Source: Planctomycetota bacterium (GTDB lineage: Bacteria; Planctomycetota; Phycisphaerae; Phycisphaerales; UBA5793). From it: DNA of 39,849 bases. The notes beneath the pieces are model-generated. The model was not told the origin of the DNA and searched no databases. It saw only the letters and a program-made list of their open reading frames with translations. The position numbers were made by a program, and so were the translations under genes. Shown here one piece after another: positions 24,098-32,088 of this stretch; within the stretch, counting starts at the first letter, position 1, and each line of letters begins with the position of its first letter. The stretch lies in NCBI GenBank assembly GCA_963205185.1, contig CAUJHZ010000064.1, forward strand, positions 1-39,849, written 5' to 3'.

Positions 24098-24775
24098 TCA
24101 TGTCAACCTTGCGGTGCCGTAGATCAATGCAAGGACCTCGCTTCGGCTAGCGGGGTCGGTCTGGAAGATTCCTCGAATCGCGCTCGTGACCATCATGCTG
24201 CCGGTCTTCTTGATTCCGCGAATCGTCATGCAGTCGTGTGCGGCCTCGACCACGCACACGGCTCCGAGCGGCTGCAACCCGTCCATGAGCGCATCTGCGA
24301 TCTGGTCGGTCAGCCGCTCCTGAATCTGCGGGCGCAGGGCATATGCATCCACCAGCCGGGCGATCTTGCTCAGGCCCAGCACCTTGCCATCAGGCAGGTA
24401 GGCCACATGCGCGTGTCCGGTGATCGGCAGCAGGTGGTGCTCACACATCGAATGAAAAGGGATGTTGCGCAGCAGAACGACCTGGTTGTATCCCTCCTTG
24501 AACACCGTGCGCAGATAAGCGCGCGGGTCGATTCGAAGGCCGGCCATGCGCTCGGCGTACGATCGCGCGATGCGGTTGGGCGTCTTGCGCAGGCCCTCCC
24601 GGTCAGGATCTTCGCCAATCGCAATGAGGATGTCTCGGACAGCACGCTCAATGCGCGGCAGGTCCACGCCGGCTGTCTCGGCGTCAGTTGACTGCCGGGC
24701 CAGAAGAGGCGACAGGCCGTCTGCTTCTTCTGGTGGTCGCGCGATACGTGCCGCTTGTGAACATGTCGATGTCAT
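24098..24775 (-). CDS. folE: GTP cyclohydrolase I
   Basis: 225 residues. It converts GTP to dihydroneopterin triphosphate, the first step to tetrahydrofolate and related pterins. Zinc ligands are conserved: C111 and H114 in MCEHHLLP, and C182, at the E. coli C110/H113/C181 spacing. [10 protein letters not shown] and GIFQTDP near the end are family hallmarks. I use ATG 24775; ATG 24784 is also possible. The gene follows the DoxX-like gene by 43 bases, so it is probably in the same transcript. In a stress context a role beyond folate, such as pterin cofactor supply, is possible but unproven. Confidence 0.93.
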   Translation of the reverse strand: MTSTCSQAARIARPPEEADGLSPLLARQSTDAETAGVDLPRIERAVRDILIAIGEDPDREGLRKTPNRIARSYAERMAGLRIDPRAYLRTVFKEGYNQVVLLRNIPFHSMCEHHLLPITGHAHVAYLPDGKVLGLSKIARLVDAYALRPQIQERLTDQIADALMDGLQPLGAVCVVEAAHDCMTIRGIKKTGSMMVTSAIRGIFQTDPASRSEVLALIYGTARLT

Positions 24776-24818
24776 AGTATACATCTCTGCGCGCGACGCG
24801 CTGACACAATGATGCTGC

Positions 24819-25250
24819 TTAGGCCCGTCGAGCAGGAATCGCAGCCTGAACGTGATGATTCCCGATCGGCAACATCGCCTGACCGCGGAGGGCGGCGACC
24901 GTGCCAAGCGTGTAGGCGCCGAGCGCCATGGCGAGATCGCGCACCGCAATGTCATAGAAGCCGGAGAGGGTCACCGCACACGCAATGAGCACCAACCACG
25001 CTGCGACCACATAGGCTCCGAGACGCGGCAGCACGGTCAGCACCAAGAGCCCGGCAATAATCTCAATCACACCGACGCTCATCATTAACGTATCAGGGCT
25101 AATCGGAATGATCTGGGTTGCGACTTCTGGCAAGTATTTGGACCAGTCGACCAGCATATTGGTGAACTTATCCGCGCCGGCAACGATCGGGATGAGACCG
25201 TAACAGAGCCAGAGTGGGACGTATACGCAGTCAAGTGGTTTGGCATTCAT
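24819..25250 (-). CDS. DoxX-like small membrane protein
   Basis: 143 residues with four hydrophobic segments ([65 protein letters not shown]), the layout of DoxX-type quinone-linked membrane proteins. GADKF followed by a tryptophan-rich loop is a usual mark. ATG 25250 has GAAGGAG nine bases upstream. It heads the folE-side transcript; its own upstream region (25251-25353) shows no box promoter. Confidence 0.65.
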   Translation of the reverse strand: MNAKPLDCVYVPLWLCYGLIPIVAGADKFTNMLVDWSKYLPEVATQIIPISPDTLMMSVGVIEIIAGLLVLTVLPRLGAYVVAAWLVLIACAVTLSGFYDIAVRDLAMALGAYTLGTVAALRGQAMLPIGNHHVQAAIPARRA

Positions 25251-25353
25251 GAAACGTCTCCTTCGATGTTGAGAGCTCAGTTCATTTCACAGGCTTTGGG
25301 TTGCGGGGCGCTTAAGCCACTTTGCGTCTCGTGCATCCGGGTGCGCGCCTTGA

Positions 25354-25665
25354 TCAATCCAAGAGCCCGTCACGGATCGATTCCGGCCTCACGTCGTGCA
25401 AATGCCGTTCCGCCTGCAGCCAGTCGGACACTGCGTCGCCGCCTTGGCCATTGCGCGCCAGGAAGTTCTGGTAGGCGCGGCAGCGGATGAGTTCGGTCGA
25501 GATGGCGGGATGCGTCGACGTCTTGGGCTGAGAATGCCGCTTCGATTTGCCAGCCTTCCTGCTGCTGGTGTTCTTGTGCATGGGCATGGCGGCGCTCATC
25601 TTGTGCACTGATTCGCTTGCCGCGAGTTTGCCGCGCTTGCTGCTCGTGTCCTTGTGAATGTGCAT
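25354..25665 (-). CDS. DUF2934-domain protein with basic N-terminus
   Basis: 103 residues from ATG 25665, with GAGGAG eight bases upstream. The C-terminal half (ISTELIRCRAYQNFLARNG then DWLQAERHLHD) matches the DUF2934 pattern, in which an arginine-rich helix is followed by a W-x-x-AE motif. The N-terminal part has two similar blocks, MHIHKDTSSKRGK and MHKNTSSRKAGK, suggesting internal duplication and nucleic-acid contact. Function unknown. A second DUF2934 protein is encoded at 25989-26387. Confidence 0.7.
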   Translation of the reverse strand: MHIHKDTSSKRGKLAASESVHKMSAAMPMHKNTSSRKAGKSKRHSQPKTSTHPAISTELIRCRAYQNFLARNGQGGDAVSDWLQAERHLHDVRPESIRDGLLD

Positions 25666-25734
25666 TGCAGTACTCCTCGATTGAATGTGGATAGATATGT
25701 CATTGGTCGACGGGGTCATACCTTGGGCTCCGTG

Positions 25735-25992
25735 CTAGCCTCCCTTCACTCCGTTCCCTGGTTCTTTCCTCGCGAGTTCAGCGGCATAGCCGGCGCTCTC
25801 CACCGTTCGGACCAGTTCGGCCGCAACGCACGGCGGCTCGTGGACGATCGTGGCGCAGGATCGATAGAGGCTGACAGCCACATCATTCACGCCCGCGATC
25901 GACTCAATCGCTTCAGCGATCGTCTCCCGACACGCGTTGTCGCGCATCCCGGCGATCATCAACACGGTTGTTGTGATTCCTGTTGTCATCAT
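25735..25992 (-). CDS. HMA-like small protein lacking the first metal cysteine
   Basis: 85 residues. TTTVLMIAGMRDNACRETIAEAIESIAGV followed by NDVAVSLYRSCATIVHE and VRTVESAGYAAEL has the beta-alpha-beta pattern of heavy-metal-associated domains. Those normally bind Cu+ or Zn2+ through GMxCxxC. Here the first cysteine position holds aspartate and only the second Cys remains (GMRDNAC), so classic metal binding is unlikely unless C-terminal cysteines help. The ATG overlaps the stop of the upstream DUF2934 gene (ATGA), so the two are coupled. Confidence 0.6.
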   Translation of the reverse strand: MMTTGITTTVLMIAGMRDNACRETIAEAIESIAGVNDVAVSLYRSCATIVHEPPCVAAELVRTVESAGYAAELARKEPGNGVKGG

Positions 25993-26387
25993 GAGTTCGC
26001 CATTGCCGCACCTGTCAACTGGAGTGCATCTGGATTCTCGCTCGAGGCGCGTTCGCACGTGTGTTGCTTCTTCGCTCGCCGCACCCCATTTCGGGGGTGA
26101 CAATGCTCCGACAATCTGGCCGACTTGCGCTCCCGCTGACCAGGCGGCATCCCTCGATTGATCGCTTGATCCTGCACTGACGGCGCGACATGTACCACCG
26201 CCGTCTCGTCCGCCTCGACTCGGGCCTGCGCGACGATCTGCTGGAGATGCCGCTCGGCCTCGATCCAGTTGAGGGCGTCGTTGCCGCCGAAGAGTCGCCA
26301 CAGTTCCTCAGCGATTGCCGCCACCAGTCGATGGGTCAGGTCGATCTCACGTTGCGGGTCGAGGATGGGTCGCACGATGATCTTCAT
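25989..26387 (-). CDS. DUF2934-containing protein, first gene behind box promoter 2
   Basis: 132 residues. The N-terminus MKIIVRPILDPQREIDLTHRL leads into VAAIAEELWRLFGG and WIEAERHL, the DUF2934 pattern. The last 70 residues are polar, basic and probably disordered; a GC-rich inverted repeat (CACCCC-ATTTC-GGGGGTG) lies under them near 26085. GGAGACC precedes ATG 26387. The 3' end overlaps the HMA-like gene. The transcript starts from the conserved box promoter at 26432-26479. Confidence 0.65.
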   Translation of the reverse strand: MKIIVRPILDPQREIDLTHRLVAAIAEELWRLFGGNDALNWIEAERHLQQIVAQARVEADETAVVHVAPSVQDQAINRGMPPGQRERKSARLSEHCHPRNGVRRAKKQHTCERASSENPDALQLTGAAMANS

Positions 26388-26431
26388 GACAAGGTCTCCG
26401 AGTCAGATGAGTTCTGTATGCTGACGAGAGA

Positions 26432-26479
26432 ATCATGCCACGTGCGAGCAGCGGACTGTACTGGGAAACTTCCCCTATC
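26432..26479 (-). promoter_or_regulatory. Box promoter 2, upstream of DUF2934-HMA; may also serve the divergent kinase gene
   Basis: Minus strand: GATAGGGGAAGTTTCC at 26479-26464, exactly 26 bases, then CATGAT at 26437-26432, 44 bases before ATG 26387. GGGAAACTTCCC inside the box is a perfect palindrome, so it could also activate the divergent kinase gene at 26558, where TAAGTT lies at a comparable distance. Confidence 0.75.
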
Positions 26480-26557
26480 GCGGATGCAGCGTTACCGTGT
26501 TTAAGTTCACGAAGCGCAGTCCGTGGGACAGCGGGAATCCGCATACACTATGTGTTG

Positions 26558-28393
26558 ATGGGCACCAGCCGTTCCAAGCATCAGAAGCCGTCGCCGGTCG
26601 CAAGCCCGACCCGCTTGAAGGGTGACGTAACAGCACGTCGCACTTCAAGCGCGGCGAAAGAGAACAAGCTGTCACACGCACCGCCTGTGTTCGAGGAGGC
26701 GCTAGCAACGTGGGAGAACGAGGGCGGCCTGGTTCAGGAGCGCTCTCAGCCCCGGCACCTCCCACGGACAGAACCCGAGGCTTCTCAGACCGTTTCCATC
26801 TCACAGCAGGCGTCTCCAAAGTCTCTGCCGTTGAACCCCGTGCCGTACAAGGCTGTCCTCGCCGCCGCGCTCGATCCAATCATCACGGTCGACGGCGCTG
26901 GTATCATCCAGTCAGTCAGCAACTCGGTGCAGCGCATGTTCGGTTGGACCCCGGCTGAACTGGTCGGCAGGAACGTCAGCATCCTTATGCCCGAACCGCA
27001 TCGTTCGGAGCACGACGGGTACCTCGCCGAGTACCACAAGACCGGGCGCACCGAACATCTCAATCGCGCACGACGATTTGAGGCTGTGCGAAAGGACGGG
27101 ACGTTTTTCCCCATTGAGGTCTGCGTTTCGCGCGTCGATCTTAAGGGACACGCGCCACTATTCGTCGGCATCATCCGCGACTTGATCAATCACGATCGGG
27201 TGAGCGCCGGGAATGGCGCTGAGCCGGGTAACGTGGCGCTTGAGGCGGAGGACAACACGCAGTTGCACGAACTGCTCGCCGAGCAGACCGCCGCTCTCCA
27301 GGCGGCGCACTTGCGCCTGCGCATGTCGGATCGCATGGCGTCGATCGGCGCGCTCGCCGCGGGCCTGGGCCACGACATGAACAACGTGCTGTTGCCTGTG
27401 CGGGCGCACCTCAACGCCGCCCGCGCGCTGACCATGATCCCGGAGGTGCGCAAGCATGTCCTAGCTGTGCAGAAGAGTGTGGTGTACCTCCAGCAGCTCG
27501 CCGATGCCTTGCATTTCCTTGCATTCGACACGGATGGCAAGGACGACGAGCGAGGCGCGACCGATGTGCGCGCGTGGTGGTCGCAGGTCGGGCCGTTTCT
27601 CGCCAAGGCCGTGCCCAAGCACGTGAAAGTTGTCGTATCCCTGCCCAAGGGTTTACCGGAGGTAGCGATTTCTGCCCATGGTTTGACACAGGCGGTGCTG
27701 AACCTGGTCGTCAACGCGGGGCAAGCGATTCCCGCGCCACCAGCGCCCGGCCAAGGGAGAGAGAGGGGCCGCAAGCGCCGCCAGAGACTCGTGCGCATCT
27801 GGGCCGAATCGATCGAAAGCGACGGCGGGGGGCGTGTCCGCGTCGGCGTGACCGACAACGGTGTTGGCATGTCGGCAGAGGTACAACGAAATGCGTTCGA
27901 GATGTTCTACACCACCAAGACGCGCGGGCTAGGCACGGGACTTGGTTTGCCGCTCGTGGCCAAGGTAGTCAGCCGCGCCGGTGGGTCGGTCCACATCGAC
28001 TCTGCACTCGGCAAGGGCACGACTGTAGAAATCCTGCTTCCTGTCGCGGCCCATGAAACACGACGATCAGATGCACTCGCCGCAGTCGTCACGCTGACAG
28101 ACGGCCGGGCCGCAGTCCTCATCCAGCACTTGCTCGAAGTCGCCGGCGTTCGGACTGCGCTCGGCACCGATCCGACTGGCGCCGACATTTGGATCATGGA
28201 ACCAACGAAGGGAAGCGCTGCGGGGGCAAAGGCTTGGCGCAAACGCCATCCTCACAGCGGGCTGGTCTTGTTCGGAAAACCCGCCTCCGGCTCAGCCCGA
28301 GCGTGGAGTTCGCTCCACCCAGATACAATCGAAGACCCGGACGACCTTGATGCAATCCGCATCGCGCTCAGTCGCGTGATTGCTGGTTCATGA
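26558..28393 (+). CDS. FixL-like PAS sensor histidine kinase, candidate haem-based O2 sensor
   Basis: 611 residues from ATG 26558. The frame is open upstream, but that part covers the shared promoter region. Residues 1-90 are polar and disordered. The PAS domain (about 95-210) has SILMPEPHRSEHDGYLAEY and RKDGTFFPIEV, very close to FixL. H152 aligns with the FixL haem-ligand histidine (RHD in Bradyrhizobium), and R172 with the arginine that contacts bound O2 (IGIGR position). The kinase core has H272 in GLGHDMNN, N-box NLVVNAGQA, DNGVGM and GTGLGLPL. The C-terminus resembles a degenerate receiver. No membrane helix, so a cytoplasmic sensor. The stop overlaps the start region of the LuxR-type regulator: a cognate pair. 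Confidence 0.82.
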   Translation: MGTSRSKHQKPSPVASPTRLKGDVTARRTSSAAKENKLSHAPPVFEEALATWENEGGLVQERSQPRHLPRTEPEASQTVSISQQASPKSLPLNPVPYKAVLAAALDPIITVDGAGIIQSVSNSVQRMFGWTPAELVGRNVSILMPEPHRSEHDGYLAEYHKTGRTEHLNRARRFEAVRKDGTFFPIEVCVSRVDLKGHAPLFVGIIRDLINHDRVSAGNGAEPGNVALEAEDNTQLHELLAEQTAALQAAHLRLRMSDRMASIGALAAGLGHDMNNVLLPVRAHLNAARALTMIPEVRKHVLAVQKSVVYLQQLADALHFLAFDTDGKDDERGATDVRAWWSQVGPFLAKAVPKHVKVVVSLPKGLPEVAISAHGLTQAVLNLVVNAGQAIPAPPAPGQGRERGRKRRQRLVRIWAESIESDGGGRVRVGVTDNGVGMSAEVQRNAFEMFYTTKTRGLGTGLGLPLVAKVVSRAGGSVHIDSALGKGTTVEILLPVAAHETRRSDALAAVVTLTDGRAAVLIQHLLEVAGVRTALGTDPTGADIWIMEPTKGSAAGAKAWRKRHPHSGLVLFGKPASGSARAWSSLHPDTIEDPDDLDAIRIALSRVIAGS

Positions 28394-28410
28394 TTGAGGA
28401 GGCTCTCGCG

Positions 28411-29250
28411 ATGCCCAAACTCAGTGCACGCTCCACTAAGACGAACACGTCCACGCAACCGAAATCAGTTTCGGCGAAGCCGATCCGTCGCGCTTCCAAC
28501 AAATCGTCGCGGCAAGCCACAGCTTCGAACACCACCACTTCCAATGCTTTCACCGGCATTCGCGTGCTGTGCGTGGACGACCACGCCGTGCTTGTCGAGG
28601 GCCTCAGGTCGCAGTTTGCCATCCAGGATCGCATCCGCATCGTCGGCAGTCTGGAGTCACCAGCGAACCTGCTCGAAGAAACGGCGCGACTGAATCCCGA
28701 TGTGGTCCTGCTCGACATCGAGATGCCCGGCCCAGACGTCTTCGAGATGGCCGACCGCCTCCGCCAGATGCACCCGCGCGTGCGCTTCGTTCTTCTCAGC
28801 GCGCACATTCGTGATGGTTATCTTGCTGCTGCGTATAAGTGCGGCGCTTGGGGGTACTTCGCCAAGGGCGACAATCTGGAAGATATCGTCAGCGGCGTTC
28901 GTAAAGTTGCCCGAAGTACGTCGGGGACATTCGTCATGGGGCCAAAGGTCAACGCTCGCCTTCAGCCGCCTCAATCCCGCCGGCCCGGCGAGGCGCCCGT
29001 GCGCCGACGACGCAAGGGCGCCGATGCCGGTCATGGGTCAGTGACCTCGCTGTCCTCACTTACGCCGCGCGAAGTGGCGGTGCTGCGTCTCATCGGCAAG
29101 GGACTTTCTCGCATGCAGATCGCTGGGGAACTCAGCCGTAGCGTCAAGACGATTGACGGCCACCAGGAGCGCATGATGAAAAAACTCGGCATCACGTCCC
29201 GCTCCGACCTCATGCGCTTCGCGATCCGCGAAGGCTTTGCCGAGGCATAA
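28411..29250 (+). CDS. LuxR/NarL/FixJ-type response regulator
   Basis: 279 residues from ATG 28411, chosen for GAGGAGG eight bases upstream; ATG 28390 overlapping the kinase stop is the alternative. A basic, serine-rich N-terminal tail of about 45 residues precedes the receiver, which has the acidic pair DD in VLCVDDHAV and the phospho-acceptor D102 in VLLDIEMPG. The C-terminal LuxR-type HTH has LTPREVAVLRLIGKG and SVKTIDGHQERMMKKLGI. It is the only DNA-binding regulator in the stress island and the natural partner of the FixL-like kinase. I infer that it binds the GATAGGGGAAGTTTCC box. The long tail before the receiver is unusual. Confidence 0.88.
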   Translation: MPKLSARSTKTNTSTQPKSVSAKPIRRASNKSSRQATASNTTTSNAFTGIRVLCVDDHAVLVEGLRSQFAIQDRIRIVGSLESPANLLEETARLNPDVVLLDIEMPGPDVFEMADRLRQMHPRVRFVLLSAHIRDGYLAAAYKCGAWGYFAKGDNLEDIVSGVRKVARSTSGTFVMGPKVNARLQPPQSRRPGEAPVRRRRKGADAGHGSVTSLSSLTPREVAVLRLIGKGLSRMQIAGELSRSVKTIDGHQERMMKKLGITSRSDLMRFAIREGFAEA

Positions 29251-29257
29251 GCCTCGG
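29240..29257 (+). terminator. Stem-loop at the end of the regulator gene
   Basis: CCGAGGC (29240-29246) and GCCTCGG (29251-29257) form a seven-base-pair stem with an ATAA loop containing the TAA stop codon. No T-run follows, so termination strength is uncertain. It may act as a 3' stabiliser. Confidence 0.45.
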
Positions 29258-29309
29258 GTTCGATACGCCTTCATCGGCGTGGACAATCGATGACTCAAGG
29301 TGATGAGTT

Positions 29310-29640
29310 GGTAGCACCAGCGTCCAAATGCACGGCCAAGAGCATTCTGCTCTCCTTCATCGTGCTCGTCGCTGGAAGCGAGCACCAGCAGTTGGCCGGC
29401 GTGAAACTCGTGGGTCCCGTTCTCGGCCCTGACGTGGACGTGACCTTCGAGCGGGTGCATGAAACGACACCCTGCGCGCGATGCGACGACGGGCGTGTGA
29501 GATGCCCGAAGAGATACAGCGCCTTGGTGGTCGAGCCGTGCTCTTACTGCGTCTGCTGGCGCTGCCCCCGCCTGGCCGGCTTCGAACTCACGACTGCGTT
29601 TCGCCCGCCACCTCGTCCAGATCGTAGAATTGGTGCGGCG
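29310..29640 (-). pseudogene. Degenerate cupin-domain gene
   Basis: The minus strand holds cupin-like segments: PLEGHVHVRAENGTHEFHAG then QLLVLASSDEHD in one frame, and HQFYDLDEVAGETQS in another, followed by an in-frame stop. Segments ALYLFGHL and the glycine/histidine part lie in different frames, so at least one frameshift and one stop break the gene. No intact start. The stretch 29251-29771 contains nothing else I can support. Confidence 0.45.
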
Positions 29641-29771
29641 CGGCGAATCGATCTCGGGGATGCGGCCGCAGGCGCTGCGACTCAGGAATCTCGTTTGAAG
29701 GCTTGCGACGGCGATCATCCATGGGGCTGGACCTTTCATCGGTGTATCGGCTTTCGCCTCAAGATCGTGTT

Positions 29772-30335
29772 TCACTTCGCGGGATAGGTGATGATCGGCC
29801 CCTGGCTCCCACCCCGCGCGGGTGCGGGCCCTCGTCTCTTGTTCACCGCTGCAAACACTGTCAGTTCATGCTGCTTGGCTGACGTCGCGCTCATGATGTG
29901 TTTCACCGGAATGCCGCGTGCCACCTCGGCATCCGCGATCAGTCGGCGATGACAGCGCCACCAAACGGATTCTGAGCACAACACGCATACCCGCCGCTTC
30001 TTTCGCAGATCGTTCAGCTCTTGAAGGCCGTGTTCAAACTCCGCAGTCTGCATGAAATCGGCGTACGCACGAAAGCGCGCGTTCTGCCAGCCGGTGTTCA
30101 CCGAGTCTTTGCCGGGCTTGCGAAGCCCGCCCAGCGCTGGTATGTGCACATACTCGATCGCGACTTTGGGCAGCGCTCTTGCCATCCGCTGCTTGGTGAA
30201 CCACGGAAAGGCGCGCGAGCGCGGCAACGTTCTCACATCGACTAGTTCTTCGATCTTCCACGACTTGAGCAGCGCCACGAACTCGGTCCACGTGCGCGTG
30301 GAATGGCCGACGGTGAACAGTGTTCGGTGTGCCAT
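29772..30335 (-). CDS. DUF488-family protein
   Basis: 187 residues from ATG 30335. It opens with LFTVGHSTRTWTEFVALL and continues with LVDVRTLPRSRAFPWF, IPALGGLR and CVLCSESVWWRCHRRLIA, the classic DUF488 pattern with a CHR-type motif that may form an active site. Function in the family is unknown; it appears often beside DNA-damage or stress genes. The ATG lacks a ribosome binding site, while TACGAT at 30347-30342 lies just upstream, so the message may be leaderless. It is divergent from the hibernation factor gene. Confidence 0.82.
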   Translation of the reverse strand: MAHRTLFTVGHSTRTWTEFVALLKSWKIEELVDVRTLPRSRAFPWFTKQRMARALPKVAIEYVHIPALGGLRKPGKDSVNTGWQNARFRAYADFMQTAEFEHGLQELNDLRKKRRVCVLCSESVWWRCHRRLIADAEVARGIPVKHIMSATSAKQHELTVFAAVNKRRGPAPARGGSQGPIITYPAK

Positions 30336-30391
30336 GCTCGATCGTATGCTGACTGGATAGCGCGTCTGACTCGGTACGCTGGCGCAGCTCG

Positions 30392-30439
30392 CATGAGGGA
30401 CGTTTCCCTGTCGGCGGGCCAGATGGCGAGTTCTATTCT
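30392..30439 (+). promoter_or_regulatory. Box promoter 3, upstream of the hibernation factor gene
   Basis: CATGAGGGACGTTTCC at 30392-30407, 26 bases, then TATTCT at 30434-30439. GGGACGTTTCCC (30397-30408) keeps the palindromic core. The -10 is 23 bases before ATG 30463. Confidence 0.7.
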
Positions 30440-30462
30440 TGCCATAAGAAGCGGAGGTCGTC

Positions 30463-30891
30463 ATGCAGATGGACATCCATGCCCAGCCTTTCGAACTGAC
30501 CAGGGCTCTTGAGCAGCACGTCACACAGCGCGTCGAGCAAGCTATCGGCACGGCCTCAAGGTCCTTCCGAGTGATCATGGTTCGGCTTCTGGATGTGAAC
30601 GGCGAGCGCCGCGGCGTGGACATGGCCTGTCGCATCGTTGCGTGGCTTCGCCTCGACCGCACCGTCATGGTCGAGGCGGTTGATCGCGACCTGTATGCCG
30701 CGATCGACGCTGCCTCTTTGAAGTTGCGCGTGGCCCTTCGGCGGCGCTTGAGCCGTCGGCGGACGTTGCGGTGCGAGCGCCCAAATCGCCCAGTGCGCGC
30801 CTATCTGCAGGTCGGGCGGCGCGTGTCGATGCCTTTGTGGTTGAACTGGCCTGTATTCAAACCACCCTTCAAGAGAGAATGGAAGCCGTGA
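30463..30891 (+). CDS. hpf: Ribosome hibernation promoting factor / RaiA-like protein
   Basis: 142 residues starting MQMDIHAQPFELTRALEQHV, the beta-alpha start of HPF/RaiA proteins that bind the 30S decoding site and silence ribosomes. The central VEAVDRDLYAAIDAASLKL segment followed by arginine-rich LRVALRRRLSRRR matches the second helix and its basic end. The C-terminal 40 residues (RPVRAYLQVGRR onward) are specific to this protein and lack the dimerisation domain of long HPF. GGAGGT lies five bases before the ATG. The box promoter just upstream fits induction in dormancy. Confidence 0.82.
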   Translation: MQMDIHAQPFELTRALEQHVTQRVEQAIGTASRSFRVIMVRLLDVNGERRGVDMACRIVAWLRLDRTVMVEAVDRDLYAAIDAASLKLRVALRRRLSRRRTLRCERPNRPVRAYLQVGRRVSMPLWLNWPVFKPPFKREWKP

Positions 30892-30940
30892 TGCCTCTGC
30901 AGGCACACGGTTGATTCAGCAGTACGGAAAGGAGTTGAAC

Positions 30941-31285
30941 GTGAATACTCTACTGAACATGGACTGGTCCGAAGTACTCGCTGTGCCCAGGAGCATGGGC
31001 GTCGTGTTGTTGATGGTGATTCTGATCGCCTACGTTCAACTACGGCGACACCGCACTCATCGGTCGGATCGAAGCAGCGCTCGCCCGAACATGTGGCGAA
31101 GCGGCCCGCCTGAACTGCGAAGCGAAGATCGCACACAGGAATACCTAGAGAACGCGAATTTCAGCAATGAAGGCAACCCACATTTTGGCTGGACGGAGCG
31201 ATTCCTCGAAAGGAGTTCGCCCAATGGTCGACATGAAGGACATCCTCAATCCCGGAACACTAACAGGCCCCTAAGGAACCGCTGA
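30941..31285 (+). CDS. Small single-helix membrane protein, 3' end altered by IS insertion
   Basis: 114 residues from GTG 30941 with AAAGGAG nine bases upstream. One hydrophobic segment (MGVVLLMVILIAYVQL) sits near the N-terminus, followed by a long polar, arginine- and asparagine-rich tail. The last residues are encoded by transposon sequence, since the insertion boundary is near 31261, so the original C-terminus is unknown. It probably shares the hibernation factor transcript (49-base gap). No family recognised. Confidence 0.5.
   Translation: MNTLLNMDWSEVLAVPRSMGVVLLMVILIAYVQLRRHRTHRSDRSSARPNMWRSGPPELRSEDRTQEYLENANFSNEGNPHFGWTERFLERSSPNGRHEGHPQSRNTNRPLRNR
31224..31274 (+). pseudogene. 5' stub of a gene cut by IS insertion
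   Basis: ATG 31224 has AAAGGAG at 31209-31215 and starts MVDMKDILNPGTLTG, then runs into transposon DNA and stops at TAA within the CCCCTAA terminal sequence. The good ribosome binding site and protein-like start indicate a real gene whose remainder was displaced. Nothing that continues it is visible on the other side of the element. Confidence 0.45.
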
Positions 31286-32040
31286 ACGGCTGTGGATTCT
31301 CGGGTGATTGCGTTCGTGGCGCTGTCATCAGGTGGTTTTCCGATCGCCGGCGGTTGCGAGTGACCGGCGTTGGGTGTGGTCGTCCCTCAACTCGACGCCA
31401 GTCGGCTCATTCGCAGCAGGTTGCACGCGGCGCCGCACACCAGCGCCGAGTTCTCGATCCGCACATGGCCGATGAACTTTCTTCGAGCCGGGCCTGCGAC
31501 CGTCTTGCCCCAGCCGATAATCTGCTTGCATCGCTTGCGGACGCGCTGGCTGATGCGATAACCGACGACTCTCATTCTCCGCTTGGCACGACGCCGCGCC
31601 TGCGCCGCTTCGCTCCGGACGCGGATCTTCTTGGCCTTGAGGGGCACATGCAGGACCGTTCCGTGCTGCTCCACTTCAACCAGCAACGCGCCGGGGTGGT
31701 AGTTCGCATCGGCTCCGAGCGTGCGGGGAACAAGTCGGTGGCGACGCTTCCCATGCCTGAGCATGCAGGGCGCGTTACGCGACGCGGCCCGGCCGTCGGC
31801 CGTGTCCACCTCCACATCCAAGCATGGGCCACAGCGTTCCTCCACCAGCACGTCCCCACTGTAATACAGGTGCGACTCGCGGCCCATCCACTTGCACGCC
31901 AGCCGCGCTTTGGGGGCGGTCGCCGAGCGGTGCGTCTGGTTGATCCGCTTGTGCACTTTCCAGTCGACCTGCACATCGCGGCTGACGGCGCCGGGCATGT
32001 CTCGTTCGCGCCATTCCTCTTTGTACGGTGACGTGACGCT
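31261..32040 (-). mobile_element. IS5-family element remnant
   Basis: The left end is marked by CTAA followed by CAGGCCCCTAAGGAACC near 31259-31278, similar to the other IS end at 39710-39724 (CTAAGAGCCCCTAAC). The interior carries a damaged transposase gene on the minus strand. The opposite end cannot be located, because the transposase 5' part is missing. Confidence 0.6.
31387..32040 (-). pseudogene. Truncated IS5-family transposase
   Basis: The minus-strand frame reads SVTSPYKEEWRERDMPGAVS, DVQVDWKVHKRINQTH, TLGADANYHPGALL and YRISQRVRKRCKQIIGWGKT, the C-terminal part of an IS5-type DDE transposase. The aspartate of LGADANY is in place, while the glutamate expected just before FGW-KT is replaced (KQIIGW). 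The N-terminal half is missing: upstream of SVTSPY the frame is closed by a stop, with similarity moving to another frame. It is inactive. Confidence 0.7.
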
Positions 32041-32088
32041 CAGATGTAGGCGAACGGCTCAGGATCGGAAAGACCGACGAGCCTTGCC

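Noticed and set aside
29290-29787. Plus-strand 165-codon frame opposite the cupin relic
   Set aside because: No recognisable motif or ribosome binding site; the opposite strand has cupin motifs over the same bases.
30333-30408. Box 3 acting also toward the divergent DUF488 gene
   Set aside because: The palindromic core would allow it, but no -10 lies at the fixed distance; the DUF488 gene has its own TACGAT just before the ATG.
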